A stretch of 64,000 nucleotides of DNA from Dinghuibacter silviterrae (lineage in GTDB: Bacteria > Bacteroidota > Bacteroidia > Chitinophagales > Chitinophagaceae). Below are positions 1 through 7,968 of the stretch, one piece after another. Every line of letters starts with the position of its first letter. Position 1 is the stretch's first letter. The translations under genes were made by a program, and so were the position numbers. The stretch lies in NCBI RefSeq assembly GCF_004366355.1, contig NZ_SODV01000001.1, positions 3,937,323 to 4,001,322 on the forward strand, in the 5' to 3' direction. The notes below the pieces were generated by a model. That model was not told the origin of the DNA. It ran no database searches and saw only the letters and a list, made by a program, of their open reading frames with translations.

Positions 1-642
1 GCCCTGATGCTTGACCTGGATCCCGGGAGCGGCTCCCTTTCCGCGAGCCATTTACTGGTCGCCACGGGCCGTGCACCCCGGACGGCTGAGCTTCACCTGG
101 AGCGAACGGGGGTAGAGATGGACGCCCACGGGTTCATAAAGGTCGACGACCAGTTGCAGACGAACGTCCCCGGCATTTATGCTCTGGGGGACATCAAGGG
201 CGGTCCGGCCTTTACGCACATTTCTTACAACGACTACATCATCATATCGAGGAATTTATTGGACAAAGCCAATATGTCCATAAAAGACCGGCAGGTCCCC
301 TATACGGTATTTACCGACCCCCAGTTGGGCCGTATTGGTCTGACGGAAAAGGAAGCCCTCGCGCAAGGATTGCCCATCCGCACGGCCATCCTTCCGATGA
401 CCCATGTCGCCCGCGCCATCGAAACCGGTCACACCAAGGGGCTGATGAAGGCCATCGTCCATACAGACACCCGGCAAATCCTGGGGGCGGCCATCCTTGG
501 TGAAGAAGGCGGGGAAGTCATGACCGTTCTTCAGATGGCCATGGCCGGTGGGATTACGTATGACACGATCCGGGACATGGTTTTTGCGCACCCTCTTTAT
601 GCCGAATCCCTGAATAATTTATTTCTGACCCTGGAACGTTAG
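1..642 (+). CDS. FAD-dependent pyridine nucleotide-disulfide oxidoreductase, C-terminal part
   Basis: Partial gene; the start and the redox CxxxxC region lie before the window. The visible 213 codons begin in the NAD(P)-binding domain (LVATGRAPRT), pass the FAD-contacting stretch YALGDIKGGPAFTH near residue 60, and continue into the dimerisation domain, ending in HPLYAESLN. The His and Glu of that last motif match the catalytic base pair of glutathione reductase, lipoamide dehydrogenase and mercuric reductase relatives. Family members move electrons from NAD(P)H through FAD to a disulfide or metal substrate in the cytoplasm. The exact substrate cannot be told without the N-terminal half; a mercuric reductase-like annotation is likely in databases. 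Only 31 bases separate its stop from the transporter ATPase of the ergothioneine cluster, so co-transcription is likely, which raises the idea of a low-molecular-weight-thiol disulfide reductase (inference). Confidence 0.85.
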   Translation, partial: ALMLDLDPGSGSLSASHLLVATGRAPRTAELHLERTGVEMDAHGFIKVDDQLQTNVPGIYALGDIKGGPAFTHISYNDYIIISRNLLDKANMSIKDRQVPYTVFTDPQLGRIGLTEKEALAQGLPIRTAILPMTHVARAIETGHTKGLMKAIVHTDTRQILGAAILGEEGGEVMTVLQMAMAGGITYDTIRDMVFAHPLYAESLNNLFLTLER

Positions 643-673
643 TTGCTAAAAAAATTAGTATTATTGTTTTTCT

Positions 674-1636
674 ATGATCAAACTGGACAGGGTAGTCAAG
701 GAATATACACCGGGTAAACCCGTGGTAAACCAAGTGTCCTTCGACGTAGGGGAGGGTGAAACGCTTGTCCTGCTGGGCACCAGCGGCAGCGGAAAAACAA
801 CCACCCTTCGCATGATCAACCGGCTCGTCGAGCCCAGCAGCGGACAGATTTTTGTAGGGGGCAAAGACATCCGGGACGTCGCCCCGGAAACCCTGAGACG
901 GGGGATGGGCTATGTGCTGCAGCAAAGCAGTCTTTTCCCACACTATACGGTTGCCGAAAATGTCGCTGTAGTACCCCGGCTGCTGCGCTGGGATGCCCGG
1001 CGCATGGCGGAGCGGACGACGGCCCTGCTGGAAAAATTACACCTTCCCCCCGGCCAGTACCTGAACGCCTATCCTGCCGAGCTTAGCGGCGGACAAGCCC
1101 AGCGCGTCGGCCTGGCGAGGGCCCTGGCGGCCGATCAGCCCATCCTGTTGATGGACGAACCCTTCGGCGCCCTGGACCCGATCACCCGGGCCCACGTCCG
1201 CAGGGACTTCCGGGGTCTTGACGAGGTGCAGAAAAAGACCGTCCTCCTGGTGACCCACGACGTGACCGAGGCGCTCGAACTCGGGGACCGCATCTGCCTG
1301 ATGGATGAGGGCCGGATCGCCCAATGGGGCACCCCCGCCGAGCTCCTGCTAAAACCCGCCAGCGAATTTGTTCGTACCTTTTTTGACGGGGAGCGGGTAT
1401 TCCTGGAGCTCGGTGTCGTCACCGTTCGTGACGTCTGGATACAATTGTCGAGCGTGAGCCCCGGGAAGTTCGGCGCGATCCTCCCCGCCGCCGCCTCCCT
1501 TCGGCAAGCCCTGGAAGCTGCGCTGAGCGCCGGCGACGGGCGTGTGTGCATAGACAACGACGGGCGGATAAAATGGATAGACAGCGGCCGCATCATGGAC
1601 GCTTATCACGCCTATAAAAACGGTAAGCATGCCTAA
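674..1636 (+). CDS. ABC transporter ATP-binding protein, OpuCA/ProV type (candidate ergothioneine importer ATPase, EgtV-like)
   Basis: A 320-residue ABC ATPase of the osmoprotectant (OpuCA/OsmV) class that would energise uptake through the permease encoded next. Visible motifs in order: Walker A GTSGSGKTTT at residues 35-44, Q-loop VLQQSSLFPH, signature LSGGQAQRVGLARAL, Walker B ILLMDEPFGALDP, and the H-loop LLVTHD. After the nucleotide-binding domain (about residue 235) there is a short, divergent C-terminal region rather than a full pair of CBS domains. The stop overlaps the permease start by 8 bases, implying translational coupling. Such proteins are usually called glycine betaine/carnitine/choline transporters, but H. 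pylori and pneumococcal members with the same layout import ergothioneine (EgtUV). The egtB-egtD genes directly downstream favour that substrate here; this is inference from context. Confidence 0.9.
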   Translation: MIKLDRVVKEYTPGKPVVNQVSFDVGEGETLVLLGTSGSGKTTTLRMINRLVEPSSGQIFVGGKDIRDVAPETLRRGMGYVLQQSSLFPHYTVAENVAVVPRLLRWDARRMAERTTALLEKLHLPPGQYLNAYPAELSGGQAQRVGLARALAADQPILLMDEPFGALDPITRAHVRRDFRGLDEVQKKTVLLVTHDVTEALELGDRICLMDEGRIAQWGTPAELLLKPASEFVRTFFDGERVFLELGVVTVRDVWIQLSSVSPGKFGAILPAAASLRQALEAALSAGDGRVCIDNDGRIKWIDSGRIMDAYHAYKNGKHA

Positions 1637-3236
1637 CCAGCAAAGCCTTCTTCAATTTATCCACCAGCAGTATCCAAAGCTCCTGGAACAAACGCTTGTG
1701 CACATAGGCCTTACGTTTATCAGCCTCTTTATCGCCATGGCCGTGGGGATCAGCCTGGGTCTCCTCATCAGCCGTTTCCGGCGGTTGGCGGGCGGCGTGC
1801 TGGGCGTTGCCGGTATCCTCCAAACCATCCCTTCCATCGCCCTCCTGGGGTTTATGATCCCTTTGCTGGGCATCGGCGCCAAACCCGCCATCGCCGCCCT
1901 TTTCCTATATGCGTTGCTCCCGATCATCCGCAATACCTATACCGGGATCACCGGCGTCGATCCCTCCATCCTGGACGCCGCCAGGGGGATGGGGATGCGG
2001 CCTGGCCAGGTCCTGGCGAGGGTACAAATGCCCCTGGCCATGCCCGTTATCCTGGCGGGGATCCGGACCGCCACCGTCATCAATGTGGGGGTGGCCACGT
2101 TAGCCGCCTATATCGCCGCCGGGGGGCTTGGGGAATTTATCTTTGGCGGGATCGCGCTCAACAACACCAATATGATCCTCGCCGGTGCCATCCCGGCCGC
2201 CCTGCTGGCGCTGCTTCTGGACTGGCTGTTGTCCCTCCTCCAACGCGTGCGGGCCGGCCGCCTTTTTTACTGCCTCGCCCCCCTCGCCGTGCTTTTCCTG
2301 TCTTCATTTTATTTGCTGCCCTCCGCCTACGACGGCAAGATCAAGGCCGGTTTTACCCCGGAGTTTATGGGTCGTCAGGATGGCTACCTTGGTCTCCGGC
2401 AGGTCTACGGCCTCCACGTCCGAACCCTCGTGATCAACGACAACGTGATGTACAACGCCGTCGCGGAGAAAAAGCTGGACGTCATCAGCGGGAGCAGTAC
2501 CGACGGGCGCGTCCGGGCGTTCGACCTTGCCATACTGGACGACGATAAACATATTTTTCCGCCGTATTATGCGGCGCCCATCGTGCGTCAGGCGGTTTTG
2601 ACCAAATATCCTTTTTTGGAGGGGGTGCTGGATACGCTTTCGGGGTTGATCAATGACAGTATTATGACGGAGCTCAACTACCGGGTCGATTGTCTTAAAG
2701 AGACGCCGGAGGACGTGGCGAAGGAGTTTCTCGTGTCGAGGGGGCTTTATCGCGAGCCTGGCGCTTTGGGCGCTCCGGCGGCCAAGCCCGGCGCGTCCGG
2801 CAATGCTGCCGCGCTTGGCTTGGGCGGCACCCTTGTCATCGGCTCTAAAATCTTTGGAGATGGGTACATCCTGGCCAACATGTATAAGATGCTCGTAGAG
2901 GGCTTCACCAACCTGCGGGCGGTGACCAAAACCGGGCTGGGAGGGACGACCATCTGTTTCAACGCCCTGGTGGCCGGCCAGATCGACCTTTACCCGGAAT
3001 ACACGGGGACCGGTCTTTTGGTCATTCTTCACGCGGACCCGGGTGTATTGGACTCCCTGGGCCACGATCCCGGTCGCGTATATGCGTATGTTGGAACGGC
3101 TTTTGTGCAACGCTTTGGGATCAAATGGCTAAAACCCATTGGTTTCAACAATACCTACGCCCTGATGATGCGCCGCGGGGAAGCGCAAGCCCTGCACATC
3201 CGTTCCATATCAGACCTTAGCCAATACACCAAATGA
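1629..3236 (+). CDS. Fused ABC permease / substrate-binding protein, OpuCB-OpuCC type with permuted binding domain (EgtU-like candidate)
   Basis: 535 residues. Residues 1 to about 205 form an OpuCB/ProW-type permease with several membrane segments and an EAA-like loop (DAARGMGMRPGQVLARVQMP). A further hydrophobic segment (about 210-230) leads to a periplasmic binding domain. Its halves are in reversed order: residues about 237-375 match what is normally the C-terminal half (GFTPEFMGRQDG, STDGRVRAFDL, FPPYYAAP, LNYRVD), then an Ala/Pro/Gly-rich linker (about 376-400), then residues 401-535 match the usual N-terminal half (VIGSKIFGDGYIL, LGGTT, DLYPEYTGTG, LGFNNTYAL, SISDL). The protein overlaps the ATPase gene upstream by 8 bases and egtB downstream by 4 bases (ATGA). 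Role: import of a betaine-like compound; ergothioneine, a histidine betaine, is the best guess from context. Confidence 0.88.
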   Translation: MPNQQSLLQFIHQQYPKLLEQTLVHIGLTFISLFIAMAVGISLGLLISRFRRLAGGVLGVAGILQTIPSIALLGFMIPLLGIGAKPAIAALFLYALLPIIRNTYTGITGVDPSILDAARGMGMRPGQVLARVQMPLAMPVILAGIRTATVINVGVATLAAYIAAGGLGEFIFGGIALNNTNMILAGAIPAALLALLLDWLLSLLQRVRAGRLFYCLAPLAVLFLSSFYLLPSAYDGKIKAGFTPEFMGRQDGYLGLRQVYGLHVRTLVINDNVMYNAVAEKKLDVISGSSTDGRVRAFDLAILDDDKHIFPPYYAAPIVRQAVLTKYPFLEGVLDTLSGLINDSIMTELNYRVDCLKETPEDVAKEFLVSRGLYREPGALGAPAAKPGASGNAAALGLGGTLVIGSKIFGDGYILANMYKMLVEGFTNLRAVTKTGLGGTTICFNALVAGQIDLYPEYTGTGLLVILHADPGVLDSLGHDPGRVYAYVGTAFVQRFGIKWLKPIGFNNTYALMMRRGEAQALHIRSISDLSQYTK

Positions 3237-4396
3237 ACGATATGCACCTGTTGGAACGATACCGGATTGTCCGGGACAGATCGATGGCCATCTGCAACCC
3301 CCTCAAGATCGAGGACTTTGTCGTACAGCCCATCGTCGACGTAAGTCCGCCCAAATGGCACCTCGGCCACACCACCTGGTTCTTCGAAACCTTTGTGCTC
3401 AAACCCCACGTCGAAGGATACAAGGAGTTCGACCCCGACTATAATTTTGTCTTTAACAGCTATTACGAATCGGTGGGCGCCAGGGTGATCCGCACCGACC
3501 GCGGCAACCTCAGCCGCCCAACGGTGGAGGACATCTTCCGCTACAGGATTCACGTGGATCAGGCCATGGGAGAGTTTCTCCGGGATGAGGACATGAGTAC
3601 CGCGTTACGGGAGCTGATTGTGCTGGGGTTTAACCATGAGGAGCAGCACCAGGAGTTGCTGTATACGGACATTAAGTACATACTGGGGCATAATCCGTTG
3701 TTTCCCGCCTATGGCGAATCCATCTATGGCGCCGCCGCCCCCGCGCCCAGCCACACCGCCTGGCTCTCCCGCCCGGAAGGCATCGCCGAAATCGGCTTCG
3801 CCGGCAGCGGTTTTTGCTTCGACAACGAACTCCGCCGCCACAAGGTCTACCTTCACGCCTACGACATCGCCCGCGAACCAGTTACCAACCGCGAATACCT
3901 GGAGTTTATGGAAGCCGGCGGATACCACGACTTCCGGTACTGGCACGCCGAAGGCTGGGACTGGGTACGACAACACAAGGTCGAGGCGCCGCTCTACTGG
4001 TACCACATCGACGACCGCTGGTTGCACTACTCCTGGCAGGGGCTGGAGCTGTTGCCCGCGGGGGCGCCTGTTTGTCACGTCAGCTATTATGAGGCTGCCG
4101 CCTACGCCGCGTGGCGGGACGCCCGGCTACCGACCGAAGCCGAATGGGAGACCGCAGCGCAAGAACTGGACTGGGGGCGGCGTTGGGAATGGACCGAAAG
4201 CGCCTACCTCCCGTACCCCGGTTTTCAAAAAGCCCCCGGGGCGATCGGGGAATACAACGGGAAGTTTATGATCAGCCAGATGGTCCTCAGGGGCGCCAGC
4301 GAGGTGACGCCACCGGGGCACAGCCGGTCAACCTACCGTAATTTTTTCCACCCGTCCGCCAGGTGGCAATTCACTGGCATAAGATTAGCGAGATAA
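3233..4396 (+). CDS. egtB: Ergothioneine biosynthesis sulfoxide synthase EgtB
   Basis: 387-residue non-heme iron enzyme predicted to join trimethylhistidine (hercynine) to cysteine or gamma-glutamylcysteine with O2, forming the C-S bond of ergothioneine. The N-terminal DinB-like domain carries three likely iron ligands: His46 in WHLGHT and His135/His139 in HEEQHQE. From about residue 185 to the end it has an FGE-sulfatase fold ending in the typical RNFFHPSARWQFTGIRLA. A few dozen residues shorter than the mycobacterial enzyme. It starts inside the transporter stop (ATGA overlap) and is followed 27 bases later by egtD, so both enzymes and the transporter are probably made together. No egtA, egtC or egtE is visible, which would fit an EgtB that uses cysteine directly, or partner genes elsewhere; this cannot be decided here. 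OvoA-type specificity is less likely because EgtD is encoded separately. Confidence 0.92.
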   Translation: MNDMHLLERYRIVRDRSMAICNPLKIEDFVVQPIVDVSPPKWHLGHTTWFFETFVLKPHVEGYKEFDPDYNFVFNSYYESVGARVIRTDRGNLSRPTVEDIFRYRIHVDQAMGEFLRDEDMSTALRELIVLGFNHEEQHQELLYTDIKYILGHNPLFPAYGESIYGAAAPAPSHTAWLSRPEGIAEIGFAGSGFCFDNELRRHKVYLHAYDIAREPVTNREYLEFMEAGGYHDFRYWHAEGWDWVRQHKVEAPLYWYHIDDRWLHYSWQGLELLPAGAPVCHVSYYEAAAYAAWRDARLPTEAEWETAAQELDWGRRWEWTESAYLPYPGFQKAPGAIGEYNGKFMISQMVLRGASEVTPPGHSRSTYRNFFHPSARWQFTGIRLAR

Positions 4397-4423
4397 CGAA
4401 TTCTGTCATAAACGGTAAACGAT

Positions 4424-5422
4424 ATGCACACTTTTACGATCCTTCCTGTCAGGGGCCTGTCCAAGGCGCCTGCGACCGACCGCACCACCTTCCGGGAAGA
4501 CGTGATACGCGGCCTGACCGGGACACCCAAAAGACTGGATTCCAAATACTTTTATGATGCCGTCGGGGACAAGCTGTTCCAGGACATCATGCAGTTGCCG
4601 GAGTACTACCTGACGGGTTGTGAGTTGGAGATCCTGTCCGGCCAGACCCGGGAGATCATTCATGCCATTCAGGCACATACCGGCGACTTCGACCTGGTGG
4701 AGCTGGGTGCGGGCGACGCAACCAAAACCCGCTTCCTCCTCCGGGATCTGCTGGACGAGGGGGTGGATTTTACGTATTTTCCCATCGACATTTCCACCAA
4801 CGTCATCCGTTCGCTGGAGGAGTATCTTCCGGCCGAGCTCCCCGCGCTTCGCTACAAGGGTTTGAACGGGGAGTACTTCGAGATGCTCCGGGCGGCCGGC
4901 GCGTTGTCGCGGAAACACAAGGTCGTGTTGCTGATGGGTGCCAATATCGGGAACTTTCATCCCGCGGAAGCCCTGCAATTCTGCCAGGCGATCCGTGAAC
5001 AGCTCCAGCCCGGCGACCTTTTGCTGATCGGTTTCGACCTCAAAAAAGACCCACGCGTCATCCTGGAGGCCTACAACGACCGCCAGGGTGTCACCAAAGC
5101 CTTTAACCTGAACCTCCTCACCAGGATCAACCGGGAGCTGGGCGCCGACTTCCACCTCGACGACTTCGAACACTTCCCCACGTATGACCCGCTGAGCGGG
5201 AGCTGTAAAAGCTACCTGTTCAGCAAGCGGGCGCACCAGGTCCATATCGGGAAAACGGTCATCGACTTCGAAGACAACGAGCCGGTCTACATGGAGATCT
5301 CGCAGAAATACAGCCTCCAGGACGCGGAACAGATGGCTTTAGCCGCGGGGTTTAAGCCGCTCGTGGCTTTTCAGGATAGCCGGGGGTGGTTTGCGGATTG
5401 CCTGTGGGGGGTGGTAGGTTAA
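4424..5422 (+). CDS. egtD: L-histidine N(alpha)-methyltransferase EgtD
   Basis: 332-residue SAM-dependent methyltransferase that trimethylates the alpha-amino group of histidine to give hercynine, the substrate of EgtB. Features typical of EgtD are visible: the N-terminal GLTGTPKRLDSKYFYDAVG region including the LPEYY motif, the SAM-binding VELGAGDATKTR around residues 91-103, a second nucleotide-contacting MGANIGNF, and the C-terminal YMEISQKYSL. Length matches the family (about 320 residues). It lies 27 bases downstream of egtB in the same direction and is the last gene of the cluster; 52 bases separate it from the following CHAD gene. Cytoplasmic. Assignment is firm because both the SAM motif and the family-specific N-terminus are present and the neighbour is the next enzyme of the pathway. 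Confidence 0.95.
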   Translation: MHTFTILPVRGLSKAPATDRTTFREDVIRGLTGTPKRLDSKYFYDAVGDKLFQDIMQLPEYYLTGCELEILSGQTREIIHAIQAHTGDFDLVELGAGDATKTRFLLRDLLDEGVDFTYFPIDISTNVIRSLEEYLPAELPALRYKGLNGEYFEMLRAAGALSRKHKVVLLMGANIGNFHPAEALQFCQAIREQLQPGDLLLIGFDLKKDPRVILEAYNDRQGVTKAFNLNLLTRINRELGADFHLDDFEHFPTYDPLSGSCKSYLFSKRAHQVHIGKTVIDFEDNEPVYMEISQKYSLQDAEQMALAAGFKPLVAFQDSRGWFADCLWGVVG

Positions 5423-5474
5423 GTTTTCTTTTTCCCTGAAAAATTCTGTTCCAAAATAGTATTTTGTCAGCCCC

Positions 5475-6212
5475 ATGCCCCATCGGTCCCTACGATATGG
5501 TTTGCACAAATACGGCCGCCGGCTGGCCAGGGAATGCGCGGCGTTGTCACCCGGGTTTGAGCAGGGAAAAATTCATGACGTCCGGACCACCGTCAAAAAA
5601 TATCGTGCGTTGCTTCGTTGTCTTGGTGAAGAGAAAAAAATGTCCGGGCATATCAAAACGATGTACCGGTTTTTAGGCGACATCCGGAATGCGCAGGTAT
5701 TCCTGGAAAGTCTGAAGGGACAACCGGAGGGGTTGACGGCATGGCTCAGGACCCGTATCGACACGATGGCGGCGCAATGGAGCACCTTCTACAATCCATC
5801 GTTTGTCCATCAGCAAAGACAATTGGTCAAGAAAGACGTCCATAAACATACCCATAAAAAAACGGTGCGCCATTTCCTGGAAAAAGGGGGCGCAAAAATT
5901 CGCCGCGAGAAAAACCACCCCGAGGAAGACAGTATTCACGAGGTGCGAAAGATCTTGAAGGACATGCAATACGTGGTCGAATGGTATACCGGCAATCCGC
6001 CGCAAAAGATCGGCCGGGTAGGGGAACTGGCCGGGCGGTTTGTAGACCTGCAGGTGGCGCTTTCCCTGATCGATGACTACATCCGCGAGGCGGGGCCGGA
6101 TCCCGACGTTTTATTATTGAAGCTGGACTCGGAGCGGTCGATGCGCCTCCAGCAAAAGCGCACGATCCGTGCGTTCCGGAATCTCAAAGGGCCGTGGTCT
6201 TTAGCGCCATGA
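5475..6212 (+). CDS. CHAD domain-containing protein
   Basis: 245 residues, helical and very basic. It carries the two conserved His/basic motifs of CHAD domains: IHDVRTTVKKYRALLR near residue 35 and IHEVRKILKDMQYVVEW near residue 155. CHAD domains bind polyphosphate through their basic channel; bacterial members occur alone or with CYTH triphosphatase domains, and no CYTH domain is present here. The chosen ATG gives MPHRSLRYGLHKYGRRL, which starts directly in the domain. Its 3' end overlaps the convergent gene at 6184-6633 by 29 bases. Role in the cell is not established; an association with polyphosphate is a family-level statement, not something seen in this sequence. Confidence 0.85.
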   Translation: MPHRSLRYGLHKYGRRLARECAALSPGFEQGKIHDVRTTVKKYRALLRCLGEEKKMSGHIKTMYRFLGDIRNAQVFLESLKGQPEGLTAWLRTRIDTMAAQWSTFYNPSFVHQQRQLVKKDVHKHTHKKTVRHFLEKGGAKIRREKNHPEEDSIHEVRKILKDMQYVVEWYTGNPPQKIGRVGELAGRFVDLQVALSLIDDYIREAGPDPDVLLLKLDSERSMRLQQKRTIRAFRNLKGPWSLAP

Positions 6213-6633
6213 TGCGCCGGCGCATTTTTTCCAGCTCTTCCCGCTGCTCTCCGAGGAGCTCTTTGATATACCCCGGCAATTGGGGGTTGTTCAGGGCTTT
6301 CTGATAGGCGAGTTGGGTAGCGGTCTCGCTCACTTCGCAATTCATCAGCACGGCGTGCCGGTTTTGGCCGGTGAATTTCGGGCTGCCTTCGGGTCGTTCT
6401 TCGCGCAGCGCCTGCTGTACCAGGCTTTCGTCATCCAGGTCTTTGATCTCCTCGTTTAAAAATTCGTTGTGTTCCTGGCTTCTTCTGAGGTTGCTTTCAA
6501 AAACCCCGACCAGGTCGCGGTCTTCCGGTTTTAGTTGGGTAATGGCTTTTTCGTACCAACGGATCCTCTGGTCGTTTGTCCTGATCAGGCTTTCCAGAAT
6601 GGCAGTGATCTGCGTGTTGGCGGTCGAACTCAT
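6184..6633 (-). CDS. PA2169-type four-helix-bundle protein (DUF2383-like)
   Basis: 149-residue, highly charged, all-helical protein with no signal peptide. The order of helices and phrases such as LNSLIRTNDQRIRWYEKA-like N-terminus and a C-terminal EQREELEKMRRRI helix resemble the PA2169/DUF2383 ferritin-like four-helix family that is frequent in Bacteroidota and often found near stress genes. No metal-ligand set can be assigned with confidence. The gene is convergent with the CHAD gene and shares 29 bases with its 3' end. Upstream (6634-6779) is a 146-base region without a gene, presumably with its promoter. Function unknown; general stress association is only a family-level impression. Confidence 0.7.
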   Translation of the reverse strand: MSSTANTQITAILESLIRTNDQRIRWYEKAITQLKPEDRDLVGVFESNLRRSQEHNEFLNEEIKDLDDESLVQQALREERPEGSPKFTGQNRHAVLMNCEVSETATQLAYQKALNNPQLPGYIKELLGEQREELEKMRRRIMALKTTAL

Positions 6634-6779
6634 TGGTGTTTTTTGTGTGGTTATATAAGAAATGGCGCCAGAATAGTGCCAGGTTTTCTGGTATTCTTAT
6701 TGCGCTTTATATTTAAACCCGCATCATGGCAACTTCAACCAACCATGGGCCTCAACAGCTATAAATAAAAACGTAACTT

Positions 6780-7013
6780 TTGGAGATGAAAGGCGTCCTC
6801 AAAAGCTGGGCGATCCCCAAAGGTCCATCCATGAATCCCTCCGACAAGCGCCTGGCCATGCAGGTGGAGGACCACCCGTATGATTATAAGGACTTCGAAG
6901 GGGTCATTCCTGAAGGGAATTATGGCGCGGGGACCGTCATCGTCTGGGATAAAGGTACATACGAACCGCTATATGAAAAACCGCTTTCCCACGCTGCCCG
7001 GGACGGGGTTTGA
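6780..7013 (+). pseudogene. ligD: ligD 3'-phosphoesterase domain fragment (deletion remnant)
   Basis: A 78-codon fragment of the LigD 3'-phosphoesterase domain. Recognisable phrases are [38 protein letters not shown] and [10 protein letters not shown]. In intact LigD these are preceded by about 35-45 residues holding the catalytic His/Asp cluster; here an in-frame TAA lies two codons before the fragment (6774-6776), so that part is missing. The fragment ends at a TGA after SHAARDGV, where phosphoesterase homology should continue. The opening codon would be TTG or the ATG at 6786. The adjacent polymerase domain follows in another frame. Taken together this looks like the left side of a deletion that removed the rest of the phosphoesterase and the ligase domain. 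Confidence 0.75.
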
Positions 7014-7059
7014 CGAGGCGGCGCGTGATGTGCATTTGGAAAAAGCAAAAAAAAGCGCC

Positions 7060-7968
7060 ATGACAGAGACCAAAACCATCGAGGGCCACGAGCTGTCCTT
7101 CACCCATCTTGACAAGGTCTACTGGCCAAAGGAAGGCTACACCAAACGGGACGTCCTGAATTATTATGACCGTATAGCCCCCTATATACTCCCGTACCTG
7201 AAGGACCGCCCGCAGTCGCTCAACCGGCACCCGGACGGGATCAACGGGGAATCCTTTTATCAAAAAGATGTCACGGGGAAAGCGCCTGACTGGGCCCGGC
7301 TTTTTCCTTATCATGCCGAAGGGGACGAACGGCAGCGGCACTTCCTGGTGTGCAACGGGAAAGCCAGCCTGTTGTACATGGTGTCACTGGGTTGTATCGA
7401 GATGAACCCCTGGAGCAGCCGGGTGGAGACACCCGACAACACCGACTGGTGCGTGCTCGACCTGGATCCTACTAAAAAGAACGATTTCAATAATGTCATC
7501 GAAACCGCCCGGGTGATTCACCAGGTGCTGGACGCCATCAAGGTCCCATCATACCCGAAGACCACCGGGTCGACCGGTATCCATGTCTTTATACCGCTGG
7601 GCGCCCGGTATACATACGACCAATCCAAGGAGTTTGGCCGGGCGATAGCGGAAGTGGTCCAGCAGCAGTTACCGGGCATCACGACCCTCGAACGGACCGT
7701 GTCCGCACGGGCGGGCAGGATCTATATCGACTTCCTCCAGAACCGTCCCCAGGCCACGCTGGCGACAGCGTATTCGCTCCGGCCCAAACCGGGGGCGCCG
7801 GTATCCATGCCGCTCCACTGGGAAGAGGTCAAAAAAGGGCTAAAAATAACCGACTTCACGATCGCCAATGCCGTGGACCGGGTCAGGGAAACGGGCGACC
7901 TGTTTAAACCCGTGCTGGGCAAGGGGGTTGACATGGAGCAGGCGATAAACCGTATCTTCACGACATGA
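7060..7968 (+). CDS. LigD polymerase-domain protein (standalone remnant of DNA ligase D)
   Basis: 302 residues from the ATG at 7060, corresponding to the LigD polymerase/primase (PolDom, archaeo-eukaryotic primase superfamily) domain used in bacterial non-homologous end joining. Visible: THLDKVYWPKEGYTKRD at the start, LKDRPQSLNRHPDGI, the metal-binding pair Asp134 and Asp136 in VLDLDPT, STGIHVFIPL with the nucleotide-binding His, and RIYIDFLQN supplying the third acidic residue. The catalytic residues are intact, so it may still be an active primer-extending enzyme. Upstream in the same frame, EAARDVHLEKAKKSA resembles the end of the ligase domain or its linker, indicating that the ligase part was deleted. 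No Ku gene is in the window. The stop overlaps the next start (ATGA). Confidence 0.82.
   Translation: MTETKTIEGHELSFTHLDKVYWPKEGYTKRDVLNYYDRIAPYILPYLKDRPQSLNRHPDGINGESFYQKDVTGKAPDWARLFPYHAEGDERQRHFLVCNGKASLLYMVSLGCIEMNPWSSRVETPDNTDWCVLDLDPTKKNDFNNVIETARVIHQVLDAIKVPSYPKTTGSTGIHVFIPLGARYTYDQSKEFGRAIAEVVQQQLPGITTLERTVSARAGRIYIDFLQNRPQATLATAYSLRPKPGAPVSMPLHWEEVKKGLKITDFTIANAVDRVRETGDLFKPVLGKGVDMEQAINRIFTT

Noticed and set aside
1629..3236. Tandem duplication of a binding domain instead of permutation
   Set aside because: Each characteristic motif occurs only once; there are two different halves, not two copies.
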